From: an uncultured Pelagimonas sp.
GTDB taxonomy: Bacteria; Pseudomonadota; Alphaproteobacteria; Rhodobacterales; Rhodobacteraceae
Reading direction: 5' to 3'
Assembly (NCBI GenBank): GCA_947497905.1
Contig: CANMIH010000002.1
Span: 620,001-684,000, forward strand
Length of the DNA stretch: 64,000 nt
In this document: piece after piece, positions 9,368 to 17,678 of the stretch
How the letters are laid out: every line of letters starts with the position of its first letter
Position numbering within the stretch: the first letter of the stretch is position 1
The notes under the pieces: generated by a model
Database searches by the model: none
The model's input: only the letters and a program-made list of their open reading frames with translations
What the model was told of the DNA's origin: nothing
Made by a program: the position numbers and the translations under genes

Positions 9368-9568
9368 TCAGTAATGCGGCGGGCGTTCGTCGCCTAAGAC
9401 CACACCACCGGTGCCATCTGCTTCGCGCTCGGCTTCGCGGCGCATAAGCATCTCAACCCGACGAGTCAGGATCGCAATTTCGGTGTCTTGGCGGGCGATG
9501 GTGTCGGACAGATCATCTACTGTGCGGATCAGATGCGCCAGACGTTCTTCCAGTTCGGTTTGTTCCAT
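9368..9568 (-). CDS. slyX: SlyX family protein
   Basis: A 66-residue protein, almost entirely predicted coiled coil (LEERLAHLIRTVDDLSDTIA), ending in the PPHY tail typical of SlyX. The cellular function of SlyX is not established. I chose the ATG at 9568; a GTG at 9574 in the same frame is an alternative, and an AAGGAG lies upstream of both. The gene runs divergently from hisS. Confidence 0.85.
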   Translation of the reverse strand: MEQTELEERLAHLIRTVDDLSDTIARQDTEIAILTRRVEMLMRREAEREADGTGGVVLGDERPPHY

Positions 9569-9692
9569 GGGCACCGGGCTCCTTTTGCAACGTCACATAG
9601 GGCCATGTGGCGCGGGCAGCAAGCCTGCTGTTGCCCCGAAGGGGCCAAAGGGCTAAGGGAGGCGCGACGGATTTCCAAGCCGGATGAGAACC

Positions 9693-11165
9693 ATGGCCAA
9701 AGTGAAAAAAGCACCCCGCCCCAAGGCACAAACGCCCAAGGGGTTCCGCGACTATTTCGGAGCAGAGGTCACCGACCGCGCCGAGATGCTGCATCAGATT
9801 GCCGAGGTTTACCATCAATACGGCTTTGACGCCCTGGAAAGCTCGGCGGTTGAGACGGTTGAGGCGCTGGGCAAGTTCCTGCCCGATGTTGATCGTCCCA
9901 ATGAGGGCGTGTTTGCTTGGCAGGACGAAGACGAAAGCTGGATGGCGCTGCGCTATGACCTGACGGCACCGCTGGCGCGGGTCTACGCACAACACCGCAA
10001 TGATCTGCCGCTGCCCTATCGCCGTTATGCGATGGGACCGGTCTGGCGCAACGAAAAGCCCGGACCCGGGCGTTATCGCCAGTTTTATCAGTGTGATGCG
10101 GATACGGTTGGCGCGGCAAGTGTGGCTGCGGATGCTGAGATCTGTGCGATGCTGTCGGATTGTCTGGAACGCGTGGGCATTCCCCGTGGTGACTATCTGG
10201 TGCGCGTCAACAACCGCAAAGTGTTGAACGGGGTGCTAGAGGCCATGGGCGTCAACGATGATGCGCAGGCGGCGGATGTTCTGCGCACCATCGACAAGTT
10301 CGACAAGGTCGGTGAACAGGGCGTTCGCGAGCTTTTGGGTAAGGGACGTCTGGATGCCTCTGGGGCCTTTATTGACGGGGTAGGGTTGAGCGAAGATCAG
10401 GCCGAACCGGTGCTGGCCTTCCTGACCTCGAAATCTGATGATGTGGCAAAAACTTTTGCAAACCTGCGGGGCGCGGTTGGTGGCTCTGCCGTTGGCGCAG
10501 AAGGTATCGCCGAGCTTGAGCAGATCGGTGATCTGCTTGCAGCGGGCGGATATGGTGCGGACCGCATCGAGATTGACCCATCGGTTGTGCGCGGCCTTGG
10601 CTATTACACCGGGCCTGTGTTCGAGGCCGAGCTGACCTTTGAAATCCTCGACGAAAAGGGCCGCAAACGTCAGTTTGGTTCTGTGTCTGGCGGCGGTCGT
10701 TACGATGATCTGGTCAAACGCTTCACCGGTCAGCCCGTACCGGCGACCGGCGTGTCGATTGGTGTTGATCGTCTGTTGGCGGCGTTGCGTGAGAAAGGCC
10801 GGATTGGCTCGACCGTGCAGGGGCCGGTGGTTGTGACCGTGATGGATCGGGACCGCATGGCGGATTATCAGGCCATGGTCGCCGAGCTGCGCAATGCCGG
10901 TATCCGGGCCGAAGTGTATCTGGGTAACCCCAAGAACTTTGGTAACCAGCTGAAATACGCAGACAAACGCCAATCTCCGGTGGCTGTGATCGAAGGCGGC
11001 GATGAGAAAGATCGCGGTGTTATCCAGATCAAGGACCTGATCCTTGGCGCGAAAATTGCCGAGAACGCCAGCCTTGAAGAGTGGAAAGAACGCCCAAGCC
11101 AGTATGAAGTGGCACGCGGTGATCTGGTCGCCAAGGTGCGCGAAATTCTGGATCTGAACGCATGA
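9693..11165 (+). CDS. hisS: Histidyl-tRNA synthetase
   Basis: Class II aminoacyl-tRNA synthetase (490 aa) that charges tRNA-His. Near the N-terminus is GFRDYFG. Motif 2 is visible in [20 protein letters not shown], and the HisRS-specific motif in [15 protein letters not shown]. Motif 3 is around [10 protein letters not shown], and a C-terminal anticodon-binding domain follows with [16 protein letters not shown] start at the ATG at 9693, since [20 protein letters not shown] is a normal N-terminus; an ATG at 9684 adds three residues. The stop overlaps the start of hisZ by 4 bp, so tRNA charging and the first step of histidine synthesis share an operon. Confidence 0.97.
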   Translation: MAKVKKAPRPKAQTPKGFRDYFGAEVTDRAEMLHQIAEVYHQYGFDALESSAVETVEALGKFLPDVDRPNEGVFAWQDEDESWMALRYDLTAPLARVYAQHRNDLPLPYRRYAMGPVWRNEKPGPGRYRQFYQCDADTVGAASVAADAEICAMLSDCLERVGIPRGDYLVRVNNRKVLNGVLEAMGVNDDAQAADVLRTIDKFDKVGEQGVRELLGKGRLDASGAFIDGVGLSEDQAEPVLAFLTSKSDDVAKTFANLRGAVGGSAVGAEGIAELEQIGDLLAAGGYGADRIEIDPSVVRGLGYYTGPVFEAELTFEILDEKGRKRQFGSVSGGGRYDDLVKRFTGQPVPATGVSIGVDRLLAALREKGRIGSTVQGPVVVTVMDRDRMADYQAMVAELRNAGIRAEVYLGNPKNFGNQLKYADKRQSPVAVIEGGDEKDRGVIQIKDLILGAKIAENASLEEWKERPSQYEVARGDLVAKVREILDLNA

Positions 11166-12241
11166 GCCTGACCCAAACCAAAGCAAAGGCCGCCGAGGTG
11201 CGCGCGGTTTTTGAACAGGCCGGGGCGCAGGTGGTGGATTGTGCGGTGCTGCAATCGGCTGAGACGCTTTTGGATCTTTATGGCGAAGACATTCGCACTC
11301 GCGCCTATGTGACGCCCGATCCGATGCGTGGCGAAGTGATGCTGCGCCCGGACTTTACCGTGCCCGTGGTGCAAATGCATATGGAGCAGGGGGCCGAGCC
11401 CGCGCGTTATACCTATTCTGGGGAAGTGTTCCGCCGTCAGGAAGAGCATCCCGAGCGGGCGTCGGAATACCTACAGGTCGGGTATGAGGTGTTTGATCGC
11501 ACCGACCCCGAAGCCGCCGATGCCGAGGTGTTTGCGCTGTTTGCCAATTACCTTGCGCCCTATGGCACGCGTGCCGTGACCGGGGATATCGGGATTTTGA
11601 CTGCGGCGGTGGCTGGCTTGAAGGCCTCGGATCGTCGCCGTGCTGCTTTGATGCGTCACATCTGGCGCCCGCGCCGGTTCCGCGCATTGCTGGATCGGTT
11701 CTCTGGACGTTTGGCGGTACCCGTCACCCGCAAAGCCCTGTTGGAGCTAGACGATCCTATGGCGGGCGCTGTGCCGATGATTGGGCTGCGCTCACATGCC
11801 GAAATTTCGTCGCGTGTCGACGCTTTGCATGCGGATGCCGCAGAGGGGCCTTTAGCCGAAGAGCAGGTTCTGCTGATCGAGGCGCTGTTGAAAGTGTCTG
11901 AAACCTGTGAGTACGCCTTAGAGCAATTGCGTGATCTTGCAGTGGATATGCCCGCGATCTCCGAGGCTGTTGAACGCTTTGCCCGCCGCTGTGACGCGTT
12001 GCGCGCACGCGGTGTAGATGTGACGACGCTTGAGTTCGAAGCCAGCTATGGCCGCAGTTCGATGGAATACTATGACGGATTTGTCTTTGGGTTCCTGTCG
12101 GCGCGGGCCGATTGGCCAGCGGTGGCCACGGGCGGGCGTTACGATGCACTGACCCGACAGCTTGGCAAGGGCTCGGAAATTCCGGCGGTCGGGGGCGTGG
12201 TGCGCCCCGGTCTTTTGATGCAGTTGGAGGGCGTGCAATGA
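11162..12241 (+). CDS. hisZ: ATP phosphoribosyltransferase regulatory subunit HisZ
   Basis: HisZ is a catalytically inactive paralogue of the HisRS catalytic core that forms an octamer with short-form HisG and is needed for activity and histidine feedback. The 359 residues have the HisRS-like fold signatures [32 protein letters not shown]-type motif 2 region and [14 protein letters not shown], but no HisRS anticodon-binding domain, which distinguishes it from hisS. The ATG overlaps the hisS stop (ATGA), and its own stop overlaps hisG by 4 bp, indicating tight translational coupling of the three genes. Confidence 0.95.
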   Translation: MSLTQTKAKAAEVRAVFEQAGAQVVDCAVLQSAETLLDLYGEDIRTRAYVTPDPMRGEVMLRPDFTVPVVQMHMEQGAEPARYTYSGEVFRRQEEHPERASEYLQVGYEVFDRTDPEAADAEVFALFANYLAPYGTRAVTGDIGILTAAVAGLKASDRRRAALMRHIWRPRRFRALLDRFSGRLAVPVTRKALLELDDPMAGAVPMIGLRSHAEISSRVDALHADAAEGPLAEEQVLLIEALLKVSETCEYALEQLRDLAVDMPAISEAVERFARRCDALRARGVDVTTLEFEASYGRSSMEYYDGFVFGFLSARADWPAVATGGRYDALTRQLGKGSEIPAVGGVVRPGLLMQLEGVQ

Positions 12242-12930
12242 CCCTGAAACTGGGTGTGCCGTCCAAAGGGCGGCTGATGGAAAAGACCTTTGACTGGTTC
12301 GGGGAACGTGGTGTCAAACTGGCGCGGACTGGGTCGGATCGGGAATATTCCGGGGCGGTTGACGGCATTGAGGGTGTTGAGCTTGTCCTGCTGAGCGCGG
12401 GTGAAATCCCACGTGAATTGGCGGCAGGGCGCATCCATCTGGGGGTGACCGGCACGGATCTGGTGCAGGAAAAGCTGGTGCTCTGGGAGCAGAAAGTTGC
12501 GCCTCTGGCCGAGCTTGGCTTTGGCTTTGCGGATTTGATCATCGCTGTGCCGCAGGCCTGGGTGGATGTGGATACGCTGGACGATCTGGATGCAGCTGCG
12601 TCCGGGTTCCGCGCGGCCCATGGGTTCCGCCTGCGGATCGCAACCAAGTATCACCGTCTGGTGCGGGCCTATCTGCACCGTGCGGGTGTGGCCGACTATC
12701 AACTGGTGGACAGTCAGGGCGCAACCGAAGGAACGGTGAAGAACCTGACCGCTGAGGCTGTGGCTGATATCACCTCGACGGGCGAGACCCTGCGTGCCAA
12801 CCACCTCAAGATCCTGGCTGAAGAGCCGGTGCTCCGGTCACAGGCAACTCTGTTCCGCAGCCGCACCGCCGACATGACAGATACCGAGCGGGCGACACTG
12901 GAACAATTGGAAGAGATGCTGGGCACCTGA
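12238..12930 (+). CDS. hisG: ATP phosphoribosyltransferase, short form HisG
   Basis: Catalytic subunit (230 aa) of the first step of histidine biosynthesis, condensing ATP and PRPP. The start LKLGVPSKGRLMEKT and the segment SQGATEGTVKNLTAE, which fits the PRPP-binding loop, mark the family. The length is that of the short form lacking the C-terminal regulatory domain, consistent with the HisZ partner directly upstream. I chose the ATG at 12238, inside the hisZ stop (ATGA). A strong hairpin terminator follows at 12951. Confidence 0.96.
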   Translation: MTLKLGVPSKGRLMEKTFDWFGERGVKLARTGSDREYSGAVDGIEGVELVLLSAGEIPRELAAGRIHLGVTGTDLVQEKLVLWEQKVAPLAELGFGFADLIIAVPQAWVDVDTLDDLDAAASGFRAAHGFRLRIATKYHRLVRAYLHRAGVADYQLVDSQGATEGTVKNLTAEAVADITSTGETLRANHLKILAEEPVLRSQATLFRSRTADMTDTERATLEQLEEMLGT

Positions 12931-12950
12931 CCCACTTTTCCGAGTAATAG

Positions 12951-12985
12951 AAAAGCCGCCAACGGAAATCCGCTGGCGGCTTTTT
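12951..12985. terminator. Bidirectional rho-independent terminator between hisG and the TonB receptor gene
   Basis: Arms AAAAGCCGCCA and TGGCGGCTTTT flank a 12-nt loop, with T tracts on either strand. The position just past hisG and ahead of the convergent 13033 stop suits termination of both units. Confidence 0.85.
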
Positions 12986-13032
12986 CATGTCGGGGTGTGG
13001 CCCTGATGAGGGTCAGGACCATCCCGGCACGA

Positions 13033-15063
13033 TTAGAAGACCTTCGACAAGGTGAACTTGATGTTCCGGCCCGGCGCGTCATAGGTGGCAAGATTTGCGC
13101 GATAGGTTGTGTCGAACAGATTGTCGATGCCAACCCGCATCTCGAAACCTTCTAACAGGCCCTCTTGCGGTTTGTAGGTTGCGCGCAGGTTATGTGTGGT
13201 CCAGGAATCTGTGTCCACAACGGTGGTTCCGGTGAAGGTGCGGTTGTGGCGCTTGGCAGCCGCGTGGTGGGTCAGCTCCCAGCTCAGATCCAGCATGTCA
13301 CCCCATTTTTTCCCAACTGTCAGATTGACGCTGTCCGACGGCAGGCTGGCCCAGACGCGCGATGCACCGGTTGTCAGCGTTTCGGTCCCGTCCACGATGT
13401 TGGCATTCACATCAAAGTAGGTGCCGTTTTCCAACCCATACGACGCCTCAAGCTCCAGACCGGTGCTGTCAATGGTGTCGACATCTCCAGTGACGTCCCA
13501 AACATGGGTTTTGTAGAAGTTGCCTCGGATCGAAAGATTGTCTCCGGCTGAGAAGACATCGGTGCTGGCAAAGGAGGCGCCCAGTTCGTAGGTGCGTGAC
13601 TTTTGCGGCGCATTCCACGCGGACCCGATGCCGGGCAGGGACACCGAATAAGCCGCCGAACCAAAGACGGACAGGCCGTTTTCAAATTCGTACTTGGCGG
13701 CAAGCCCGCCCATCCAGGCGTCATGTTCGTAGGTGTCTTCGATTGTATTAGGCACTGGTCGGGCAAAATCACTGGTGCCGACAGGGTCGAGCTTGGATTT
13801 TTCAAACCGAAGTGCGGGCGTCAAACTAAAGGTGTCGGTGACGTTGATATCGTCCACGGCAAAGATGGCGATCCGGCGGTTGGTGCCGCCTACGGCCGAG
13901 CTTGCTGCATTGTGTGAACGCTCGCGATCACTCACTTCGACACCAAAGGTGAGGTCATGTTTCAGCATGCCGGTGCTGAAAAGCGCGTTGTTCTTCAACA
14001 ACAGTTTTGTCGTGACATATTCAAACTCGGCGCCATAGAAACCGCTCAGGTCTCCACTGGTTGGGCTTGTGTAGTCGACCCCAGCAATCAGATTATTGTC
14101 AACAAAGCGATCTGAGCGCGTGAGCTGTGCGGTGAAGTCGATCAGATCGTTGTCTACTGGGGAATAGGTGTAGGTCAGAGACGTGACTTTATCTTCTTGC
14201 ACACGGTCAACCCGTCGGAACCTGCCATCCGGATCGATAAAGTCAAAACTGACATCCTTGTCGTCCGACGTCGACTGTTTGTAGCTCAGGGTTAGGGCGT
14301 GTTCGTTGTCCTGTCCGAACGTGAATTTCCCTTTGAGAAGCGCGGACGGCATATCAGAGTCGGTCTGGGGCTGGGTCGTACCATCGCCATTTTGATAGTC
14401 GTCGCTTTTGCGCAGCACATAGTTTCCAAGAATTTCGATGTTTTCACTGGGCTGCCAAGCCAGTGTTGTCGAGCTTGTGAGACCGTTGCCATTGCTGGAG
14501 TACTCAAGCGTTTGGCCAATTTTGAAACCGGGTTCACCGTCGGTAAAGTCCGAGGCATCTTTGGTTTCCGAGATGACCACACCGCCCATGATGCCCGAAC
14601 CGAACTCAAAGCTGCCAATTGTGCCGCGACGCACTTCAACCGACTTGTAAAGCAGCGGATCGGTGAAGGCCTGGGTCGAGATACGGTAAAGAGGTTCCGC
14701 GCCGACGGTCGCCCCATCTTCAAGGAAGACAACGGATTGATCGCCACCGAAGGTCGAATCTGTGCCAAAGCCACGGATGTTTACTCCTGCAGCCTGTGCA
14801 GAATAGCCGTTGGCGAGGGTCACACCGGGAATGGTGACCAGAGCCTCAGCCAGGGTTGAGGCCTGACGGTCCTCAAGCTCATCCTCATCCAGAACCGTGG
14901 TGCTGACCGGAGAGTTGATCGACACGTCACGCTTGCCGAAGGTTAAAAACAAGGTGCCAAGAAACCCGGCGTCGGCCTCGGCCTCTTGCGCAAGCGCAGG
15001 TGTCGCCGCAACAAGCGTCGTCAACAGCACCGCGGTGGTGCTGCGCAAATGGGATTTGGACAT
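13033..15063 (-). CDS. TonB-dependent outer-membrane receptor (possibly haem/hemoprotein type)
   Basis: 676-residue outer-membrane transporter. A Sec signal peptide ends at ATPALA (about residue 25). The plug domain has TVLDEDELEDRQASTLAEAL, VNIRGFG and an EVRRG(T)-type segment; the rest is a 22-strand-type barrel ending in the C-terminal aromatic signature IKFTLSKVF. The overall look is closest to haem or iron-protein receptors, but I do not see the FRAP and NPNL box expected of haem receptors: around SVSLPGIGSAWNAPQ the region looks abbreviated. The substrate is therefore uncertain. The ATG is preceded by GGAG. A perfect 15-bp palindrome about 130 bp upstream (15195) is a candidate metalloregulator operator. 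Confidence 0.9.
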   Translation of the reverse strand: MSKSHLRSTTAVLLTTLVAATPALAQEAEADAGFLGTLFLTFGKRDVSINSPVSTTVLDEDELEDRQASTLAEALVTIPGVTLANGYSAQAAGVNIRGFGTDSTFGGDQSVVFLEDGATVGAEPLYRISTQAFTDPLLYKSVEVRRGTIGSFEFGSGIMGGVVISETKDASDFTDGEPGFKIGQTLEYSSNGNGLTSSTTLAWQPSENIEILGNYVLRKSDDYQNGDGTTQPQTDSDMPSALLKGKFTFGQDNEHALTLSYKQSTSDDKDVSFDFIDPDGRFRRVDRVQEDKVTSLTYTYSPVDNDLIDFTAQLTRSDRFVDNNLIAGVDYTSPTSGDLSGFYGAEFEYVTTKLLLKNNALFSTGMLKHDLTFGVEVSDRERSHNAASSAVGGTNRRIAIFAVDDINVTDTFSLTPALRFEKSKLDPVGTSDFARPVPNTIEDTYEHDAWMGGLAAKYEFENGLSVFGSAAYSVSLPGIGSAWNAPQKSRTYELGASFASTDVFSAGDNLSIRGNFYKTHVWDVTGDVDTIDSTGLELEASYGLENGTYFDVNANIVDGTETLTTGASRVWASLPSDSVNLTVGKKWGDMLDLSWELTHHAAAKRHNRTFTGTTVVDTDSWTTHNLRATYKPQEGLLEGFEMRVGIDNLFDTTYRANLATYDAPGRNIKFTLSKVF

Positions 15064-15194
15064 AGATCCGCTCCGAATATGTGGGGGGTGCTGCGCTTGC
15101 GATCTGCTTGCTGGGCATAGGGCGCCGAGGATCGAAGACTTGGGCTTGGATCAATGTCTGGGCGCGTTTCTAGGCCCGCTTAAATTTTCCTACA

Positions 15195-15209
15195 ATTCTT
15201 GTCAAGAAT
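15195..15209. promoter_or_regulatory. Perfect 15-bp palindrome upstream of TonB receptor
   Basis: ATTCTTG-T-CAAGAAT is a perfect inverted repeat 132 bp upstream of the receptor start. Its position and symmetry suit an operator, for example of an iron-responsive regulator; it resembles the inverted-repeat style of Irr/Fur-type sites without matching a consensus I can name with certainty. Confidence 0.45.
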
Positions 15210-15263
15210 GAGAGCCGACCACCGGTTGCCTGATGGAATTTTGCAACACTCTGTGCTGGCCAA

Positions 15264-15292
15264 GAAAAAGCGGCCCTCTGGTGGAGCCGCTT
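15264..15292 (-). terminator. Terminator downstream of the YghU-like gene
   Basis: On the minus strand AAGCGGC and GCCGCTT form a 7-bp stem with an 11-nt loop followed by TTTTTC, 28 bp after the stop at 15321. Confidence 0.75.
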
Positions 15293-15320
15293 CTCTGGTC
15301 TGATTTTTTGTTATAGTGCT

Positions 15321-16154
15321 TTAGACGAGGCCGTCGAAATCTGCGGCGCTGTGACGGTTGGGCAATTTGCCCTCACCCGACAGGTTGACCAGCTTGCCCC
15401 GTTTGACTGCGGGTCGCGCGTCGATTTCATCAGCCCAACGGATGACGTTTTTGTATTCATGTACGCTCAGAAACTCACCCGCGTCATAGGATTGGCCTTT
15501 CGCCGTGCGGCCGTACCAGGGGAAAATCGCCATATCTGCAATGGTATAGTCGTCGCCCAGCATAAATTGGTTCTCGGCCAAATGGCGGTCGAGCACATCC
15601 ATCTGACGTTTCACTTCCATGGCAAAACGGTCGATCGGATATTCCATGGGGTAGGGCGCATAGGCATAGAAGTGACCAAAGCCACCGCCTAGATAGGGCG
15701 CGCTGCCCATCTGCCACATAACCCAGGACAGCAACTCGGCGCGTTTTTCCGGCGCGCCCTGAAACTCGCCAAATTTCTCGGCCAGATACATCAGAATTGC
15801 CGCAGATTCAAAAACCCGCACGGGTTTATCGCCAGAGCGGTCGTTCAATGCCGGGATCTTCGAGTTTGGGTTCAGCTCAACAAAGCCCGAGCCAAACTGG
15901 TCACCGTCGCCAATGCTGATCAGCCAGGCGTCATACTCGGCTTCTGAAATGCCCTTTTCCAACAGCTCTTCCAGAAGGATGGTCACCTTGACGCCATTCG
16001 GTGTGCCCATCGAATAGAGCTGAAGTGGATGGTCCCCGACGGGCAACTCTTTGTCATGGGTGGCCCCTGCGATGGGCCTGTTCAGCGAGGCCCAGGCGCC
16101 GCCATTTTCTTTCTCCCAGCTCCAAACCTTAGGGGGGGTATAGCTCTCAGTCAT
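15321..16154 (-). CDS. yghU: Glutathione S-transferase family protein, YghU-like disulfide-bond reductase
   Basis: 277-residue thioredoxin-fold glutathione transferase. E. coli YghU is a Nu-class GST with disulfide-bond reductase activity toward glutathionylated substrates. The YghU-type N-terminal extension (TPPKVWSWEKENGGAWASLN) precedes the GST_N domain with LYSMGTPNGVKVTILLEEL and the glutathione-binding segment NPNSKIPAL...VFESAAIL; a helical GST_C domain follows. I start at the ATG at 16154, which has AGGAGC six bases upstream; the open frame extends further, but without a ribosome binding site. Monocistronic, with its own terminator. Confidence 0.9.
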   Translation of the reverse strand: MTESYTPPKVWSWEKENGGAWASLNRPIAGATHDKELPVGDHPLQLYSMGTPNGVKVTILLEELLEKGISEAEYDAWLISIGDGDQFGSGFVELNPNSKIPALNDRSGDKPVRVFESAAILMYLAEKFGEFQGAPEKRAELLSWVMWQMGSAPYLGGGFGHFYAYAPYPMEYPIDRFAMEVKRQMDVLDRHLAENQFMLGDDYTIADMAIFPWYGRTAKGQSYDAGEFLSVHEYKNVIRWADEIDARPAVKRGKLVNLSGEGKLPNRHSAADFDGLV

Positions 16155-16382
16155 GCTGTGCTCCTGAATGTCATTGAGGCCAACGTAAGCTTTGTGTCGG
16201 GGAATGCCAGTGGGCAACAGAGATGGCAGAGATCAACAAGGTGTCACTGCGGTGGTATTGCTGTATCGAGGTTTTTCTTGCTTCGTTCTCAAAGCGAAAC
16301 GGAACGACTGTCTCGTTGCAGCGTAGGTAACGTTTCAGGAGCGTCTTCGGTTTGGGCTTGGCACCCCACCTTGGGTGGGTCT

Positions 16383-17309
16383 TTAGGCCTGAGCGGCCTT
16401 CATAAACGCAATCCGCTGGCTTTTTGTCATGTAGTTCCAGGCAATAAAGCGACTAGTCTTCTGTCCCTGAGCCATTTCAACGATCCTGCAATCTGCAACA
16501 TTGGCCTTTTTCAAAATGCGATTGAGGGGAGGAAGGTTATCTTTCTTCGACACCAGTGACGTGAACCACAGACATTGCTTGGTGAAATCCCTACTTTGCT
16601 CAACCATGCGGGCGACAAACTTTATTTCGCCGCCGGGACACCAAAGTTCGGCATTTTGCCCTCCAAAGTTGAGCTTCGTGGACCGCCCTTTTCCAAGGTT
16701 CGCCCACTTGCGCTGAGTGCCCTTGTTCGCGCTTTCAAGAGACCCGTGGAAGGGGGGATTGCACATGGTTAGGTGAAACCTGTCGTTGGGCTGGATCACG
16801 CCGTGAAAGATGTTCTTTGGGTTGTTTTGTCGCCGAAGGGGGATCGACAATTTGTTCATTTCACATATGTGCCGTGCAGATTTGAGCGCGCCGGCGTCGA
16901 TGTCGCTGCCTGTAAAATGCCAACCGTATTCGCGTTGCCCGGTAAGCGGGTAGACCAGGCTCGCGCCCGTGCCGATGTCCAAAGCTCTGATCTGATCACC
17001 GCGCGGAATATTCTGGTCGTTGCCGTCAGCAAGCAAGTCCGCAAGGTGGTGGATGTAGTCCACGCGACCGGGAATGGGTGGGCACAGATAACCCTGGGGG
17101 ATGTCCCAGAACTCAATATCATAGTGTGTTTTTAGCAGAGCCCGGTTGAGCATACGAACGGCGCTCGGGTCTTGAAAATCAATCGTCGTCTGGCCCGCTG
17201 GGTTGAGGATCGTGAAGGCCTCGAGCTCAGGTGTTTGCGCCACCAAACGGGCGAAATCATAGCCTTGCGCGTGTTGGTTGCGGGGATGAAGTTTCGCTTT
17301 GGTGACCAT
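16383..17309 (-). CDS. rlmF: 23S rRNA (adenine1618-N6)-methyltransferase RlmF
   Basis: SAM-dependent methyltransferase (308 aa) that makes m6A1618 in 23S rRNA. The family start LHPRNQHAQGYDF is clear. The SAM motif I LDIGTGAS is at 110-117, and the N6-adenine catalytic motif NPPF at 184-187. The C-terminal KTSRFIAWNYM is also family-typical. The ATG at 17309 has GGAGGCG upstream. Codon and context look ordinary. The gene is separated from nrdJ by a 370-bp spacer with a strong terminator, so it should have its own promoter there. Confidence 0.94.
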   Translation of the reverse strand: MVTKAKLHPRNQHAQGYDFARLVAQTPELEAFTILNPAGQTTIDFQDPSAVRMLNRALLKTHYDIEFWDIPQGYLCPPIPGRVDYIHHLADLLADGNDQNIPRGDQIRALDIGTGASLVYPLTGQREYGWHFTGSDIDAGALKSARHICEMNKLSIPLRRQNNPKNIFHGVIQPNDRFHLTMCNPPFHGSLESANKGTQRKWANLGKGRSTKLNFGGQNAELWCPGGEIKFVARMVEQSRDFTKQCLWFTSLVSKKDNLPPLNRILKKANVADCRIVEMAQGQKTSRFIAWNYMTKSQRIAFMKAAQA

Positions 17310-17678
17310 TGGGACGCCTCCATTTGAGTTTTGTGGACGTCACACGCCAGACGATTTTTTGTATTTAGGGCCAAATGCAGCATTAGTAAAATGTCTGTAT
17401 CTCCATCAGCTCAACCGCAGTGGTTCCCCCACCGATTTCGACGGCTTCGCGGCGCTCTATCTGCGGTTTTTGATGCGAAACGATACATTCCCATCTGAAG
17501 CAAATAGGCTTGGAAAACCGATCCAGACCTAAAAACGGCAAAAGCCCGGAGAACTTTTGTTCTCCGGGCTTTTGCGCGTCTATCAGGCCGAAAACTCAAC
17601 CAAAACACACCTCAGGAAATCAGATGGTGTGACTTCAGGAAAAGGGATGGTGTGCTGGACACCACCCTCTTCTTCATC
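17310..17678. other. Spacer between nrdJ and rlmF
   Basis: Holds the nrdJ terminator (listed separately) and presumably the rlmF promoter; no gene is supported here. A 77-codon open frame on the plus strand shares no family features and runs into the terminator region. Confidence 0.5.
17539..17574. terminator. Strong hairpin terminator downstream of nrdJ
   Basis: A perfect 16-bp stem CAAAAGCCCGGAGAAC / GTTCTCCGGGCTTTTG with a 4-nt loop. On the minus strand it is followed by a T-rich stretch; it is symmetrical and could act both ways. Confidence 0.9.

Noticed and set aside
11757-12647. Open frame of 296 codons antisense to hisZ/hisG
   Set aside because: Overlaps two certain genes, is rich in Pro, Arg and Ser, and shows no domain; it is a shadow.
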